NCBI RefSeq assembly: GCF_000013145.1
Contig: NC_007799.1
Span: 930,001-994,000, forward strand
Reading direction: 5' to 3'
Origin: Ehrlichia chaffeensis str. Arkansas
Lineage (GTDB): Bacteria > Pseudomonadota > Alphaproteobacteria > Rickettsiales > Anaplasmataceae
Length of the DNA stretch: 64,000 bases
The stretch's first letter is position 1, and every line of letters begins with the position of its first letter. The position numbers and the translations under genes were made by a program. The notes beneath the pieces were generated by a model, which was not told the DNA's origin, did no database searches, and saw only the letters and a program-made list of their open reading frames with translations. Of the stretch, positions 21,291 to 31,945 are shown piece by piece.

Positions 21291-21737
21291 ACTACCTTAA
21301 ACATACATAACAAACATAAGATTCAGCATGCAAAACTATCATTGCAAGATAACCACTCATTTAAAAAAACATCCTATATACTTATTTCATAATATTGTAT
21401 AACGTACTAAACCTTATAATTAAGATATAACTACAACAATATAAAAAACCCATAATCTTACAAGTAACAGTGGTACTCAATAACCCTTAATCATAAAACC
21501 ATCTACTAGAAAACAAAACTAACACCTCTGCTACATGAACAGATATACACCATTGTATTACATAAAACTATATTAGTACTATTATTCATTAGTAAAACAC
21601 AATCAAAAGTTACAAAATAAAATGGCTAAACAATACTTAAAATTTTACCTATGTTACATACACACTAAAAACTACTTTAGCAAGTAATAGCTAAGCAATT
21701 AATATCTCTTCAGTAAAAACAAAACCAATAATAATGC
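21291..21737. other. Gene-free spacer between EndoU pseudogene and intact gene
   Basis: About 450 bp of AT-rich sequence with no recognisable gene or repeat. Confidence 0.5.
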
Positions 21738-21776
21738 GCTACTGTACAGTTTACTACATAATTAACGTACAGTAGC
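21738..21776 (-). terminator. Hairpin after the EndoU gene
   Basis: gctactgtac and gtacagtagc form a perfect 10-bp stem around a 19-nt loop, starting 18 bp beyond the stop codon of the EndoU gene. On the minus strand a T-rich run (TTATTATTGGTTTTG) follows within a few bases. It is plausible as an intrinsic terminator. Confidence 0.55.
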
Positions 21777-21794
21777 ACAATAAATTGATACTGA

Positions 21795-22613
21795 CTATTT
21801 GATACAGCTACATTCTGTTTCACCTCTTCTACAATTTGGAGTTAAATCTGCAAAAAATGTAACAATAGAATTTTTACGAGCTACAAATACATAAGTAACA
21901 TCTTCATTACCATAAAGACAATGCCTATTTCTTTGTTCCGCTAATTGAGAATTTTGAGACAACCCCTTGTAAGCACTTGTAGCATGTAATATAATTTCAT
22001 TAGCATGTAAGAAATCATAACCCTTTCTAGGATCAACTACTAATTGCCCATTAACATTTTTAAACATAACTCCAATAGTAAATACTTTATCACTAACTTC
22101 ATCAGTCAAATCATCATCATAATATCTACCAACCCACTTATTCTCTTGAGCCTGCAAGTAACGTCCAAAGAAATGCATACCACCTAATCTACCTAGTTTA
22201 GGCTGTCCACACATTATATGAGTAAATCCATCTCTATTAAACCACAACTCTGCTAACTCATTTTTAAATGTCTCAAGATCCGCATTTGGAGTAAACACTT
22301 GATGATCTAATTTTTGATATAACTCATCAACATATTCTTTATATTTTTCTTCATTTAATATATTTTTAAAATCCTCTACTCCTGGAGTACTACCCCAATC
22401 ACCACAAACATCTAAGACAGCTTTATCAAATTCATTAAGCAGAGGAGGACTAGGCAGAGTACCACACTTAGAATATTCCTCTGTTTTGAAAAAAGGATTT
22501 ATACCAGATGAATTATTCACACATTCATCAGGCGTATCAACAACAGTCACACATGCCATTAGGCTAAATGGCAATAGAAAAAAACATACATATATATACT
22601 TATACAATCTCAT
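21795..22613 (-). CDS. Predicted exported EndoU-family endoribonuclease (lipoprotein)
   Basis: 272 residues from the ATG at 22611-22613, chosen because GAGGA lies just upstream; a GTG five codons earlier is also in frame. The signal peptide carries a lipobox FSLMAC with Cys-21. The mature protein has eight more cysteines, which suggests disulfides and an envelope or extracellular site. Residues about 125-260 resemble the EndoU fold: His-132 in FTHIMCGQPK, His-147 in GGMHFFGRYLQAQE, and Lys-197 in DPRKGYDF. The two His are 15 apart and the Lys follows after 50, close to the His-His-Lys spacing of XendoU. EndoU enzymes cut RNA at uridines; here that activity is inferred from motifs. The gene stands alone, with a hairpin after the stop and a decayed paralogue downstream. 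Confidence 0.75.
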   Translation of the reverse strand: MRLYKYIYVCFFLLPFSLMACVTVVDTPDECVNNSSGINPFFKTEEYSKCGTLPSPPLLNEFDKAVLDVCGDWGSTPGVEDFKNILNEEKYKEYVDELYQKLDHQVFTPNADLETFKNELAELWFNRDGFTHIMCGQPKLGRLGGMHFFGRYLQAQENKWVGRYYDDDLTDEVSDKVFTIGVMFKNVNGQLVVDPRKGYDFLHANEIILHATSAYKGLSQNSQLAEQRNRHCLYGNEDVTYVFVARKNSIVTFFADLTPNCRRGETECSCIK

Positions 22614-22792
22614 AATATTATTCCTCACATAACAAAAAAAAAATTAACATATCTCTTATTAGCATAAAAATGCCAAATATCATATTATTCATTAAAATTT
22701 TTATTAATAGTAAATTTGCTATTATTTAAAAAACCATTAACTACGCAAAATAAAAATGTTACAATACAACAAAGTTAACATTGCAAAAACTA

Positions 22793-23071
22793 ATGGATAT
22801 CATTCAAAAAATAGGGAATAAAATTACATCATCATTAAACGTATTAAAACTCGAAATAACAGATGAGTCCCAAAAACATAAGGGTCATAATTTCCATTCC
22901 ATCTCCAATATTTCACATCTAAAAATACAGGTAGTATCTAATGATTTTTTAGAAGTAAGCCAAATCAATAGACACAAGTTACTACACAAAGTTTTAGAGA
23001 ATGAAATAAAATTAATACACTCAATTTCGTTTTTACTTTATACAGAAGTAGAGTACAACAAGCTCTTATAA
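22793..23071 (+). CDS. bolA: BolA family protein
   Basis: 92 residues from the ATG at 22793; an upstream TTG is in frame but less likely. BolA proteins pair with monothiol glutaredoxins in Fe-S trafficking, and some act in stress morphology. The fold marks are LNVLKLEITDESQKHKGH, SHLKIQVVSNDFLEVSQINRHKLLHKVL and the closing HSISFLLYTEVEY. The helix-turn-helix-like stretch RHKLLHKVLENEI is typical. It is divergent from the EndoU gene. Confidence 0.92.
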   Translation: MDIIQKIGNKITSSLNVLKLEITDESQKHKGHNFHSISNISHLKIQVVSNDFLEVSQINRHKLLHKVLENEIKLIHSISFLLYTEVEYNKLL

Positions 23072-23472
23072 CAAGCAGATAAGTATTGCTATATCAGTCA
23101 TGCATCAATAAACAACATTGATAAAACCAATAAATATTTACTTATTTCATCCCCTATATAGTAAATAAGCTATTCTAGTAGCTAGTATAATCAGAATTTT
23201 AACACTTAAGTTTTCGAAGTAAACCAAAACAATACTAACACTAACAGATTATCATATAAAGCTTTAAAAGCAATTAATTGTTGTATATAAATTTATAACT
23301 TTAGGTAAACTTATAAAATCATATCATATTAATTTTACACCATGAACACAAGCAACTATACTCTTTATTTATGAACATTATCCAAGATGTATTAATTATT
23401 CAAACAAATTCTATTCACTATAAAAATTTCACTTAAGTTTTACTGTAAACATATTCATCATTAACCCTACAG
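23072..23472. other. Gene-free spacer bolA / pdxH
   Basis: 401 bp between convergent genes, AT-rich, with no feature recognised. Confidence 0.5.
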
Positions 23473-24072
23473 TTATGGATACAGCGATACAACATTCCAT
23501 TTATCCATATTATTACTATCCCTAGTATATTGATATCTAGTGTGAATCCTATTTAAACCTTCCTGCCAAAATTCCATTAACATTGGAACCACTACTATTC
23601 CAACCCAATAATCTGGTCTAGGTATTGGTTTTTCATGGAATTTTATTGTCATTTCTTTTATTAACTCAACAAAATCTTCCCTATTTTCTAAAACACTTGA
23701 CTGCTTAGAACACCAAGCACCTATCTGACTACCACGAGGTCTAGATGCATAATACTCATCTGCATCATTACAAGGTAGCATTTTTATTCTCCCTTCAATT
23801 CTAACCTGCTTTGAAATACGACTCCAATCAAAAACAAGAGCAACAGAAGGATTTTCTGCCATTTCTTTTCCTTTCCGACTATTCATATTGGTAAAAAATA
23901 CAAAACCTTGATCACTATACTTTTTTAACAGAACAACCCTTGCTGAAGGTTTCAAATCTTTACTACATGTAGCAAGCACCATTGCTGTAGGATCTTTTTT
24001 ATCTTGTAAAGAAACTGCTAATACCTCATTATACCATAAATCAAACAATTCAATAGGATCTTTCTTAATCAT
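23473..24072 (-). CDS. pdxH: Pyridoxamine/pyridoxine 5'-phosphate oxidase
   Basis: 199 residues. An FMN enzyme that makes pyridoxal 5'-phosphate. Typical segments are [24 protein letters not shown], the FMN-binding [28 protein letters not shown], the substrate loop [30 protein letters not shown], and [14 protein letters not shown]. It ends WNVVSLYP as in the family. PLP made here would serve enzymes such as BioF in this window. Confidence 0.96.
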   Translation of the reverse strand: MIKKDPIELFDLWYNEVLAVSLQDKKDPTAMVLATCSKDLKPSARVVLLKKYSDQGFVFFTNMNSRKGKEMAENPSVALVFDWSRISKQVRIEGRIKMLPCNDADEYYASRPRGSQIGAWCSKQSSVLENREDFVELIKEMTIKFHEKPIPRPDYWVGIVVVPMLMEFWQEGLNRIHTRYQYTRDSNNMDKWNVVSLYP

Positions 24073-24532
24073 ACTCTACCTTTAACATCAACCAACACAG
24101 ACATTTTCACACTCTACTTAATTATTTAATACATAATAAGGTTATCTTACTTATTTAATGATCTAAGATATTTATTGTACTCTCATTATAAATTAGTAGC
24201 ATTGATTTTTAAGAATAACACGTTAGCCATTTTACAGCACATAATAATAAAAAATATTCACTTACACCTTTCAGATATTTTTTATGTATTTCCTAATTTA
24301 CAGCAGCACTGACAACGTATCTCTGAAATAAAGATAAAAAATATGAATAGGCAAAAGCACTCTGTACCAAATATGTCCTTAACTATTGATTACATATCTA
24401 CCTGCTAAAGCAAATATGTAATCATTTAGACATTTTCAGCCTACAAAATTTTATAAAAAGCATATCATAATGACACAATGTAACACAGTCAAAAGTACAC
24501 AACATATCATCATTGACTCTTCAACATATAAC
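24073..24532. other. Gene-free spacer pdxH / patatin
   Basis: 460 bp of AT-rich sequence; it should contain the pdxH promoter. No gene, repeat or RNA is recognised. Confidence 0.5.
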
Positions 24533-25481
24533 CTATAAACGTTGAATTCTTTCATCATTTAAAAGCACCTCACAGAAATCATTTATATTTTTCTCATTCT
24601 CTTGCACAATCTTTTGAGCATCTTTTTGTACATTTTGTATATTTCCTGGAGAAGCATCACTAAAATCACACGTAGAATATATGATATCACCAGAAATCCT
24701 ACAATACGTATCCTCTCCTTTTACAAGTCTAGCCATTTGATAATCTATAGCATCCAAACCAGCATCAATAATAACAAAAAGTATCTTACTAGACCAATAC
24801 AACAACGAATTTTGCAAATCTGAAAAATCCTTATTTACAGTACCACATCCTACAGACAAACAACATAACTTTTCATTTGGATATAATACTTGTGCTCCAG
24901 CATATGCTGCTATTATAGGGTTATTACATACAATAGAACTATCAATCAATAATGTTTTTTTTACCCTCTACAATTATTTTTTTAGGAGTAAAATAAGTAG
25001 GAGCAGCTACAGCACCCCTTGTCACATCAGATACTTTTATATCATGATACTTATCTACCCAACTTCTAAACATTACTGTTTGATTAGAACATAAATCATA
25101 ACTTGGTACAATAAAATTTGTCATCAAGTCCTTCATTGCAACATCCCCAAATATTTCTTTTAGTACTGAATTCAAATTTTTATCAGAATATTTAGGACCA
25201 AAAATTAATGCAAAAGCATTTCTAGCAGCAGAATTGGAAAAAATTTTACCAGAATACTTTAACATCAAGTCTAATAAATCCCTTGTATTATATCTTGGCA
25301 TACCATCAGCATTCTTAAGGCAAAGCGCTCCACCTACAAGACTACCAACTGAACTACCTGATACTAAGTCAAATATCTTACTTAACGGTTTATTTATTCT
25401 CTTTTCTATCTCTTGTAGTATAGTTGCTGCTACTATGCCCCTAACTCCTCCACCATCTATCGATAAAATATATCTAGTCAT
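24533..25481 (-). pseudogene. Patatin-like phospholipase, frameshifted at an A8 run
   Basis: Two adjacent frames together make one patatin of about 315 residues. The first frame starts at the ATG 25479-25481 with GGAGG upstream. It holds the oxyanion motif DGGGVRG (9-15) and the Ser nucleophile GSSVG (42-46). It reads through GKKN and ends early at a TGA. The second frame, read from the same A run, gives KKTLLIDSSIVCNNP, which is the catalytic-Asp region of patatins, and continues to 24533. Removing one base from the eight-A run (T8 at 24955-24962 on the plus strand) joins them. Patatins release fatty acids from membrane lipids, and rickettsial members act on host membranes. The break may be a true mutation, phase variation, ribosomal slippage or a sequencing error. 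Confidence 0.85.
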
Positions 25482-25861
25482 AACTATATCCTCCATATTA
25501 TTAACTTGTTAATAAATACAAACTAATATCAGATTTGAAATAATATAAAACAATACAGCTGATACGTACAACTTTTTGTTGAGCATATCAATACAATAAC
25601 CCTTCTTTTATGAAAAATTAAACTATATTTCCTAACATACAATAGATTATATATTTGGTAACATTTATAGTATTTTCTGTGTTCTTAACTATTTTTACAT
25701 TACTTATTAACTTTTTAACTAAAAATACTAATAAAACATAATATGACTCTACATAGATTTATCAAGAAAAGTACTACTATGTAGAATGCATTTCATACAT
25801 CAGTAAAAACACATATCAAATATTAAAGAACTTATTAAAAAACTAATTAGAGATTAAAGAT
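25482..25861. other. Gene-free spacer upstream of the patatin gene
   Basis: 380 bp of AT-rich sequence with GGAGG close to the patatin start. Nothing else is recognised. Confidence 0.45.
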
Positions 25862-26503
25862 TCAAGAAATCTTATTCATTATAAATTTTGCTCCTATCTC
25901 TATACAAGCATTACTTATGCTATGATCTAAACCAGGAATTGCATGACTTTCTAAAGGCACATTATGATCTAACAAAAATCCAACTGCATCATTAAAAAAT
26001 GAGAACGGCACTACATCATCTTCTGTACCATGAACTATACAAATATCAGGTTTTACATTTATATTATGTTTCAAGTAATTTGGACATATTATAGCCCCTG
26101 AATAAGATATTACAGAAGCACATTTTCTTTTCCTCAACAATGCTATATGTACTGCTAACATTGCTCCTTGAGAAAACCCAGCTAAAACTAACTTATCATC
26201 ACTCAATCCAGTATTTTTCAATTGTAAATCTATAAAATTATTCACAATCAAAGCTGTTTTTTCCATATCAGCAAATATCACATCTTCAGAAAAATCACGT
26301 CCATTAAACCATGCATACCCTGCATCTCCATACTTCATATGAGCATTAGGAGCTATAAAGTGAGCATTAGGCAATAGTTCACCCATTAAACGTCCTACTG
26401 ACAGTATACTATTACCAGTTGCTCCTCTTCCATGAAGCAATACAACCAAAACATTAGCACAGTCACCAGAAGTAAAACTAGGTCCATCAATAACTATACT
26501 CAT
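25862..26503 (-). CDS. Phospholipase/carboxylesterase family alpha/beta hydrolase
   Basis: 213 residues of the esterase family that includes bacterial carboxylesterases and acyl-protein thioesterases. It opens with VLVVLLHGRGATGNS, the oxyanion-hole segment. The nucleophile elbow is GFSQG (around residue 113), with QGAMLAVHIAL after it. The acid is in VHGTEDDVVP (about 162-171) and the His is in GLDHSIS (about 195-201). All three triad positions are present. The substrate is unknown. It is the gene just upstream of the broken patatin on the same strand, 381 bp away. Confidence 0.9.
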   Translation of the reverse strand: MSIVIDGPSFTSGDCANVLVVLLHGRGATGNSILSVGRLMGELLPNAHFIAPNAHMKYGDAGYAWFNGRDFSEDVIFADMEKTALIVNNFIDLQLKNTGLSDDKLVLAGFSQGAMLAVHIALLRKRKCASVISYSGAIICPNYLKHNINVKPDICIVHGTEDDVVPFSFFNDAVGFLLDHNVPLESHAIPGLDHSISNACIEIGAKFIMNKIS

Positions 26504-26782
26504 AATATCTCTCCCTATATATTAAACAACTTAAATGATAGGTCACTACTTACTGAACAAAAAACATTATTGCATAAATAACAGTAATAGCATGACCAAT
26601 ACAAAAAATTTTTGTACTATAGCTACACTACAATCAAATCACACAAATTAAAATACTTATACTTACATCACACTTTAACATACGCATGTAAAATACAAAA
26701 CTAATACAACAATCTTACTTTACCCAACATAAGATATTCAAACCATTACTTATACTTATTTTCTACTATGCACTATACATGT

Positions 26783-27540
26783 TTGTAACTCTTTATCAAA
26801 CTCTAACAATTTTTTCCATTACAATATCTTATAATACAAAATATACATCAATGACTTAAATAACCATATTATTAAATATCATTGTAATTTTTAGCTATTT
26901 ACCGATAATACCTCAATAAACCATAATAAAAAGCAACCATATCAAAAACCCTTTATGGGGAGGAAGGTTTTTGTAACTCTTTACAAACTTTAACAATTTT
27001 TTCCATTACAATATCTTATAATACAAAACATACATCAATGACATTAAATAACCATAAAATAAATATTATTGTAATTTTTAGCTATTTACGATAATACCTC
27101 AATAAACCATAATAAAAAGCAACCATATCAAAAACCCTTTACGGGGAGGAAGGTTTTTGTAACTCTTTACAAACTTTAACAATTTTTTCCATTACAATAT
27201 CTTATAATACAAAACATACATCAATGACATTAAATAACCATAAAATAAATATCATTGTAATTTTTAGTTATTTACAGATAATACCTCAATAAACCATAAT
27301 AAAAAGCAACCATATCAAAAACCCTTTATGGTGGAGAGGAAGGTTTTTTGTAACTCTTTACAAACTTTAACAATTTTTTCCACATTACAATACCTTATAA
27401 TACAAAACATACATCAATGACATTAAATAACCATAAAATAAATATCATTGTAATTTTTAGTTATTTACAAGATAATATCTCAATAAACCATACCAAAAAG
27501 CAACTATATGAAAAATCCTTTATGGGGAGGAAGGTTTACT
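26783..27540. repeat. Direct-repeat array upstream of argH, period 186-191 bp, carrying copies of the argH start region
   Basis: The marker ttgtaactcttta occurs at about 26783, 26971, 27157 and 27348. Each of the first four units ends with a decayed copy of the region around the argH start (aaaaacccttta-ggggaggaaggtt), where the genuine gene reads ATGAAAAATCCTTTATGGGG. In the copies the ATG is changed to ATC. The true argH start (27508) is the fifth occurrence. Within each copy AAAAACC and GGTTTTT could pair as a 7-bp stem. The stretch 26504-26782 before the array holds nothing recognisable. Confidence 0.93.
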
Positions 27541-28920
27541 GTATCCCCCAGTGACATTATGAAAAAGATTAATGAATCAATATCGTTTGACAAAATACTA
27601 TATGAAGAAGATATATCTGGGTCAATAGCACACTGTAAAATGTTAGTTAACCAAAAAATCATTAGCAAATATGAAGGTCAACTTATTATTCATGGACTAG
27701 AAGTTATACAAAACCAAATTTCATCTGGCACTTTTGAATTCAGCACAGACCTAGAAGACATACACATGAACATAGAACACCACTTAAAGAAAATGATAGG
27801 TAACATTGCAGGAAAGTTGCATACTGCAAGATCTCGTAATGATCAAGTTGCAACAGATTTTAAACTTTGGATACGGAAATCAATAGTAAAATTAGAAACG
27901 CTATTACATGAATTACAACAGACTATACTTAATATAGCTGAAGCTAATTACGATACTATCATGCCAGGATTTACACACTTACAAATTGCTCAACCTGTAA
28001 CATTAGGTCATCATTTAATGGCATATTTTGAAATGTTAAAAAGAGACTGTTCACGCTGGCAAGATTTACACAAACGCATGAATCAATGTCCTGCAGGATC
28101 TGCAGCATTAGCAGGAACATCTTTTCCAATAGACAGACATTTCATCGCACAAGAACTAAAATTTGACAGCCCAACAGAAAATTCTATAGATGCAGTATCA
28201 GACAGAGACTATGTTATTGAATTTTTATCAAATGCTTCAATATGCATAATGCATTTATCAAGGTTAGCAGAAGAAATTATACTTTGGTGCAGCTACAATT
28301 TTAAGTTTATAACACTTTCCGATAATATCACAACCGGAAGTTCAATAATGCCACAAAAGAAAAACCCAGATGCAGCAGAACTTATCAGAGGAAAAACTGG
28401 AAGGATTTTTGCATCATTAAACCAAATATTAGTCGTCATGAAAGGACTACCACTAGCATATAGCAAAGATATGCAAGAAGACAAAGAACCTGTCTTTGAT
28501 GCAGCAAACAACTTAATGTTATGTATAGAAGCAATGAACAGCATGTTAAACAATATTACCATTAACAAAAGTAATATGCTAAAAGCAGCAGAGCATGACT
28601 ATTCAACAGCAACAGATCTTGCAGACTGGCTAGTCAAAAATCTTAATCTTTCATTTAGAGAATCTCATGAAACTACTGGACAAATAGTCAAGTTAGCAGA
28701 GCAAAACCACTGTAAACTACATGAATTAACTCTAGAACAAATGAAAACGATCATCCCTTCTATAACTGAAGACGTCTTTTCAATATTATCGGTAAAAAAC
28801 TCAGTAGACAGTAGAACGAGCTATGGAGGAACTGCTCCTGCAAATGTAATCGAAGCAATAAAAAGAGGAAAGTTATATCTCAGCAATATTACTACTTTAC
28901 ATTCAGAAAACAATATGTAA
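27508..28920 (+). CDS. argH: Argininosuccinate lyase
   Basis: 470 residues. Cleaves argininosuccinate to arginine and fumarate. It starts MKNPLWGGRFTVSPS as in ArgH. Conserved parts are DLEDIHMNIE (about 82-91), KLHTARSRNDQVATD (about 102-116), GFTHLQIAQPV (about 153-163), and the superfamily signature GSSIMPQKKNPDAAE with the catalytic Ser and flexible loop (about 276-290). All signature residues are intact. Arginine synthesis is one of the few amino-acid routes Ehrlichia keeps. Its 5' end has been copied four times upstream. Confidence 0.97.
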   Translation: MKNPLWGGRFTVSPSDIMKKINESISFDKILYEEDISGSIAHCKMLVNQKIISKYEGQLIIHGLEVIQNQISSGTFEFSTDLEDIHMNIEHHLKKMIGNIAGKLHTARSRNDQVATDFKLWIRKSIVKLETLLHELQQTILNIAEANYDTIMPGFTHLQIAQPVTLGHHLMAYFEMLKRDCSRWQDLHKRMNQCPAGSAALAGTSFPIDRHFIAQELKFDSPTENSIDAVSDRDYVIEFLSNASICIMHLSRLAEEIILWCSYNFKFITLSDNITTGSSIMPQKKNPDAAELIRGKTGRIFASLNQILVVMKGLPLAYSKDMQEDKEPVFDAANNLMLCIEAMNSMLNNITINKSNMLKAAEHDYSTATDLADWLVKNLNLSFRESHETTGQIVKLAEQNHCKLHELTLEQMKTIIPSITEDVFSILSVKNSVDSRTSYGGTAPANVIEAIKRGKLYLSNITTLHSENNM

Positions 28921-29363
28921 TTTTTTCTAGCAATCAGTACCTATTACACATTTAGAGAAAATGCAGTACATGTAAACTAGATATAGCAAGATTACTGTTT
29001 TGAAGAATACTACTCCTATTCATTTTTATATTAAACACATGCAAACCACACCTGAGTACTGACCTTATATCTCTAACTAAATAATTAAGTACAAGTGCCA
29101 CATTCAATATAGAAGTCTATGCAATATCAAATATCATAATCTAACATAGACTTTATATTAAATAAGAGGACCTAATTAACTAGATCAATAAGCTATTTAC
29201 AGTCTATCACCTTATTAATCTTACTTTGATTGTAACACACACATCAGTATTTTATTAAATGCTATTTAGCACCGTTATCATATGTATAATGCATTTTTAA
29301 ATAATTCACTGTTTTCTGTGAGAATATAGCACTACTTACATAAATTTCCTATAAATAAGAACA
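28921..29363. other. Gene-free spacer argH / def
   Basis: 443 bp between convergent genes, AT-rich. No repeat, RNA or gene is recognised. Confidence 0.5.
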
Positions 29364-29948
29364 TCATTTTTTATTTACAAGTAATATATGTACTACACTA
29401 TGATCTTCCTGAGAAATACTATGTACACAATTATTTTTTATATTATCTACAACATTAGCTAATAATATTCCATTTAAGTGATCAAGTTCATGTTGTATAC
29501 ATCTAGAAAGCCAACCATAGACCCTCACTATACATTCATTCCCTAACAAATCTGTATACCTCAAATCCATATGTTTTGGTCTTGTAATATTAATCAATCC
29601 ATAGGATTTAGCAGATGAACATCCTTCAAATAAATCAACAGTTTCAGCAGAGAAGCTGAGAACTTCAGGATTTATACATATCATATTTTTACCATGTAAT
29701 GAATGATGTCCAGATAAAACTTTTATATCCTGTGCAATATCAAATAAACCACTAAACATATTTATGATAAACATTCTACTATGATTACCAAGTTGAACTG
29801 CAGATAACCCTACAGTCTTACTATGTTCCATAACCTTCATCATATCATTAGCTAACGCTATAATTTCTTGATCTATCTTTTCAATAGGGTGAGATATAGC
29901 ATGCAAATTTTGTAAATCTTGAACATTATCAACAGATAAGATATTCAT
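29364..29948 (-). CDS. def: Peptide deformylase, divergent
   Basis: 194 residues. A metalloprotease that removes the formyl group from new N-terminal Met. Motif 3 is canonical, QHELDHLNG with His-153, Glu-154 and His-157. Motif 2 is EGCSS (108-112) with the metal-binding Cys-110 kept but Leu replaced by Ser. Motif 1 reads TVGLSAVQ (45-52) where GxGxAAxQ is usual, with the Gln kept. The metal ligands and catalytic Glu are therefore intact while the pocket loops differ. The ATG is preceded by a modest GAGG. Confidence 0.9.
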   Translation of the reverse strand: MNILSVDNVQDLQNLHAISHPIEKIDQEIIALANDMMKVMEHSKTVGLSAVQLGNHSRMFIINMFSGLFDIAQDIKVLSGHHSLHGKNMICINPEVLSFSAETVDLFEGCSSAKSYGLINITRPKHMDLRYTDLLGNECIVRVYGWLSRCIQHELDHLNGILLANVVDNIKNNCVHSISQEDHSVVHILLVNKK

Positions 29949-30111
29949 ATTATATTCCTCTCAACTTTTAGTATAAGCAATTTACAGTATAATTCTATAT
30001 ATTTCATTATCTTAACAGTTGTTATACACATTTATTAGTTATATAAGTAGTATTTTTATAAAAAACTGATATAATCAGTGCATATTAAGTATAAACTAAC
30101 CACCAAATATT

Positions 30112-31164
30112 GTGTCACTACAACATATATTTACCAATCCGCTATTTTGTATACCACCAGAAATTGCACATAAACTAGTAATTTTTGCACTAAAGAACAA
30201 TTTCATCCCCACAAAAAAAATTGAAATTCCAAGATCTCTTAATATACAAGTCTTCAATAAGCTTCTCAGAACCCCTATAGGGGTTGCTGCTGGTTTTGAT
30301 AAAAATGCAGAAGTAATTCAACCCTTATTGTCTATTGGGTTTGGATTTGTTGAAGTAGGAACGGTAACAAAACACCCTCAAAATGGTAATAAAAAACCAC
30401 GTGTACATAGATTAATTAGTAAAGAAGCAATAATTAACAGTCTAGGCTTTAATAATAAGGGGATAAATTTCTTAATAAAGAAAGTAAATAACATTCAACT
30501 TAACCATTGTATATTTGGAATTAACATAGGATTTAACAAAAAATCCAGTGATCCTATCCAAGACTATTTCGATTCAGTAAAGAAAGTATATGGTCTAAGT
30601 AATTATATTACAATTAATATATCATCTCCCAATACCCCAGGATTAGATGAGTTTCAAAAAAAAGATCTTCTTTCAGAATTATTAACAGCTATATCTCAAG
30701 TTCGAAAGCTAGCAGATTATGCAGAATCTGTTCCTATAATGCTCAAAATTTCACCAGACATTAATGATAACAAAAAACAAGATATTGTAGATTTAGCAAT
30801 AAAATATAAAATTAGCGGTTTAATAATCAGTAACACTTCATCACAACATAACAAACTATTAAATATGAATACAAACATACATGGAGGATTAAGCGGAAAA
30901 CCACTATTTGATTTATCAACACAAGTATTGTCTGAAATATATCAAGCTTCCCAAGGAAAACTTTTACTAATAGGATGTGGTGGAGTAAGTACTGGATATC
31001 ATGCATATGAAAAAATAAAAGCTGGTGCATCATTAGTACAGTTATACACTGCTATAGTTTACAATGGATTCAATATAGCTAATAAGATAAGCTTAGAGTT
31101 AGCTGATCTTTTAGCCGCAGATGGGTTTCCTACAGTACGCCATGCAATAGGCCATAATCACTAG
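30112..31164 (+). CDS. pyrD: Dihydroorotate dehydrogenase (quinone), class 2
   Basis: 350 residues. Oxidises dihydroorotate to orotate using the quinone pool, at the inner membrane face. Class 2 marks are an N-terminal helical extension, [26 protein letters not shown] with PRVHRL, and the active-site [13 protein letters not shown] with the catalytic Ser. FMN-binding KISPDI and [10 protein letters not shown] follow. The start is a GTG at 30112, since no ATG is available before conserved sequence. It lies 10 bp before coaX, so the two form an operon. Confidence 0.95.
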
Positions 31165-31174
31165 CAGGTTTAAC

Positions 31175-31945
31175 ATGTTAATAGCAATAGATATAGGTAA
31201 TACAAACATAAAATTAGCAATCTGTGCAAACAATAAAATTATAAAAAGGATAACTATCTCTTCACAATCTAGGAGAACAGCTGATGAATACTTCATATAT
31301 TTAAATTCTACAATGAATCAATTAAACCTTGATTACAAAAATATAAATAATATTATCATATCAAGTGTAGTTCCAAGTATAACAAAGCCAATTATCGAAT
31401 TAAGTCAAAATTATTTTAATATAGATCCCACAATTTTGAGTAACCATCATGCAGACATTTTTAATATTAAGATAAGCTTACAAAACAAAGTATTAGGATC
31501 AGATAGGTTAGCAGATATAATTGCAGCAAGCAGTTTATATCCCCATAAAGATTTACTCATAATAGGTATGGGAACTGCAACAGTATTTAACTTATTAAAT
31601 AAAGATAAATGCATATATGGACAAGCTATAGCACCTGGAGCACATATTTTAGCAAAAAGTATGAGACAATACACTGCCCTATTACCAGAAGTATTAATTT
31701 CAAAACAAGACAAAGTAATACATGATAATATATACCACGCAATGGAATCAGGAATATACTGGGGATATATTACCATGATTAACGGAATGATTGAAAAAAT
31801 AATAAAGGAAGAGGAAAAAGATTTATATATAATAGCAACAGGAGGAAATTCTAACTTATTCTTTAATCACAAAACTGCTATTCACAACATCGAAGTAGAC
31901 TTAACCATAAAGGGTCTCATACAATTACATACTGTACTATCTTGA
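31175..31945 (+). CDS. coaX: Type III pantothenate kinase
   Basis: 256 residues. First step of CoA synthesis, ATP plus pantothenate. ASKHA-fold marks are [15 protein letters not shown] at the start, [11 protein letters not shown] (about 109-119), and [11 protein letters not shown] (131-141). CoaX proteins usually have an Asp where this one has Gly-131 (D-x-G-T-A), which may affect catalysis. [10 protein letters not shown] (about 160) is typical, and [12 protein letters not shown] is near the end. It follows pyrD closely. Its last about 45 codons are duplicated twice just downstream. Confidence 0.9.

Noticed and set aside
24533-25496. Two separate patatin-related genes
   Set aside because: The second frame starts only with a TTG inside the catalytic-Asp region and the two halves are one domain; a single-base frameshift explains it better.
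26783-27507. CRISPR or phage attachment array before argH
   Set aside because: Long AT-rich units that end in copies of the argH start; no spacers, no integrase, no cas genes.
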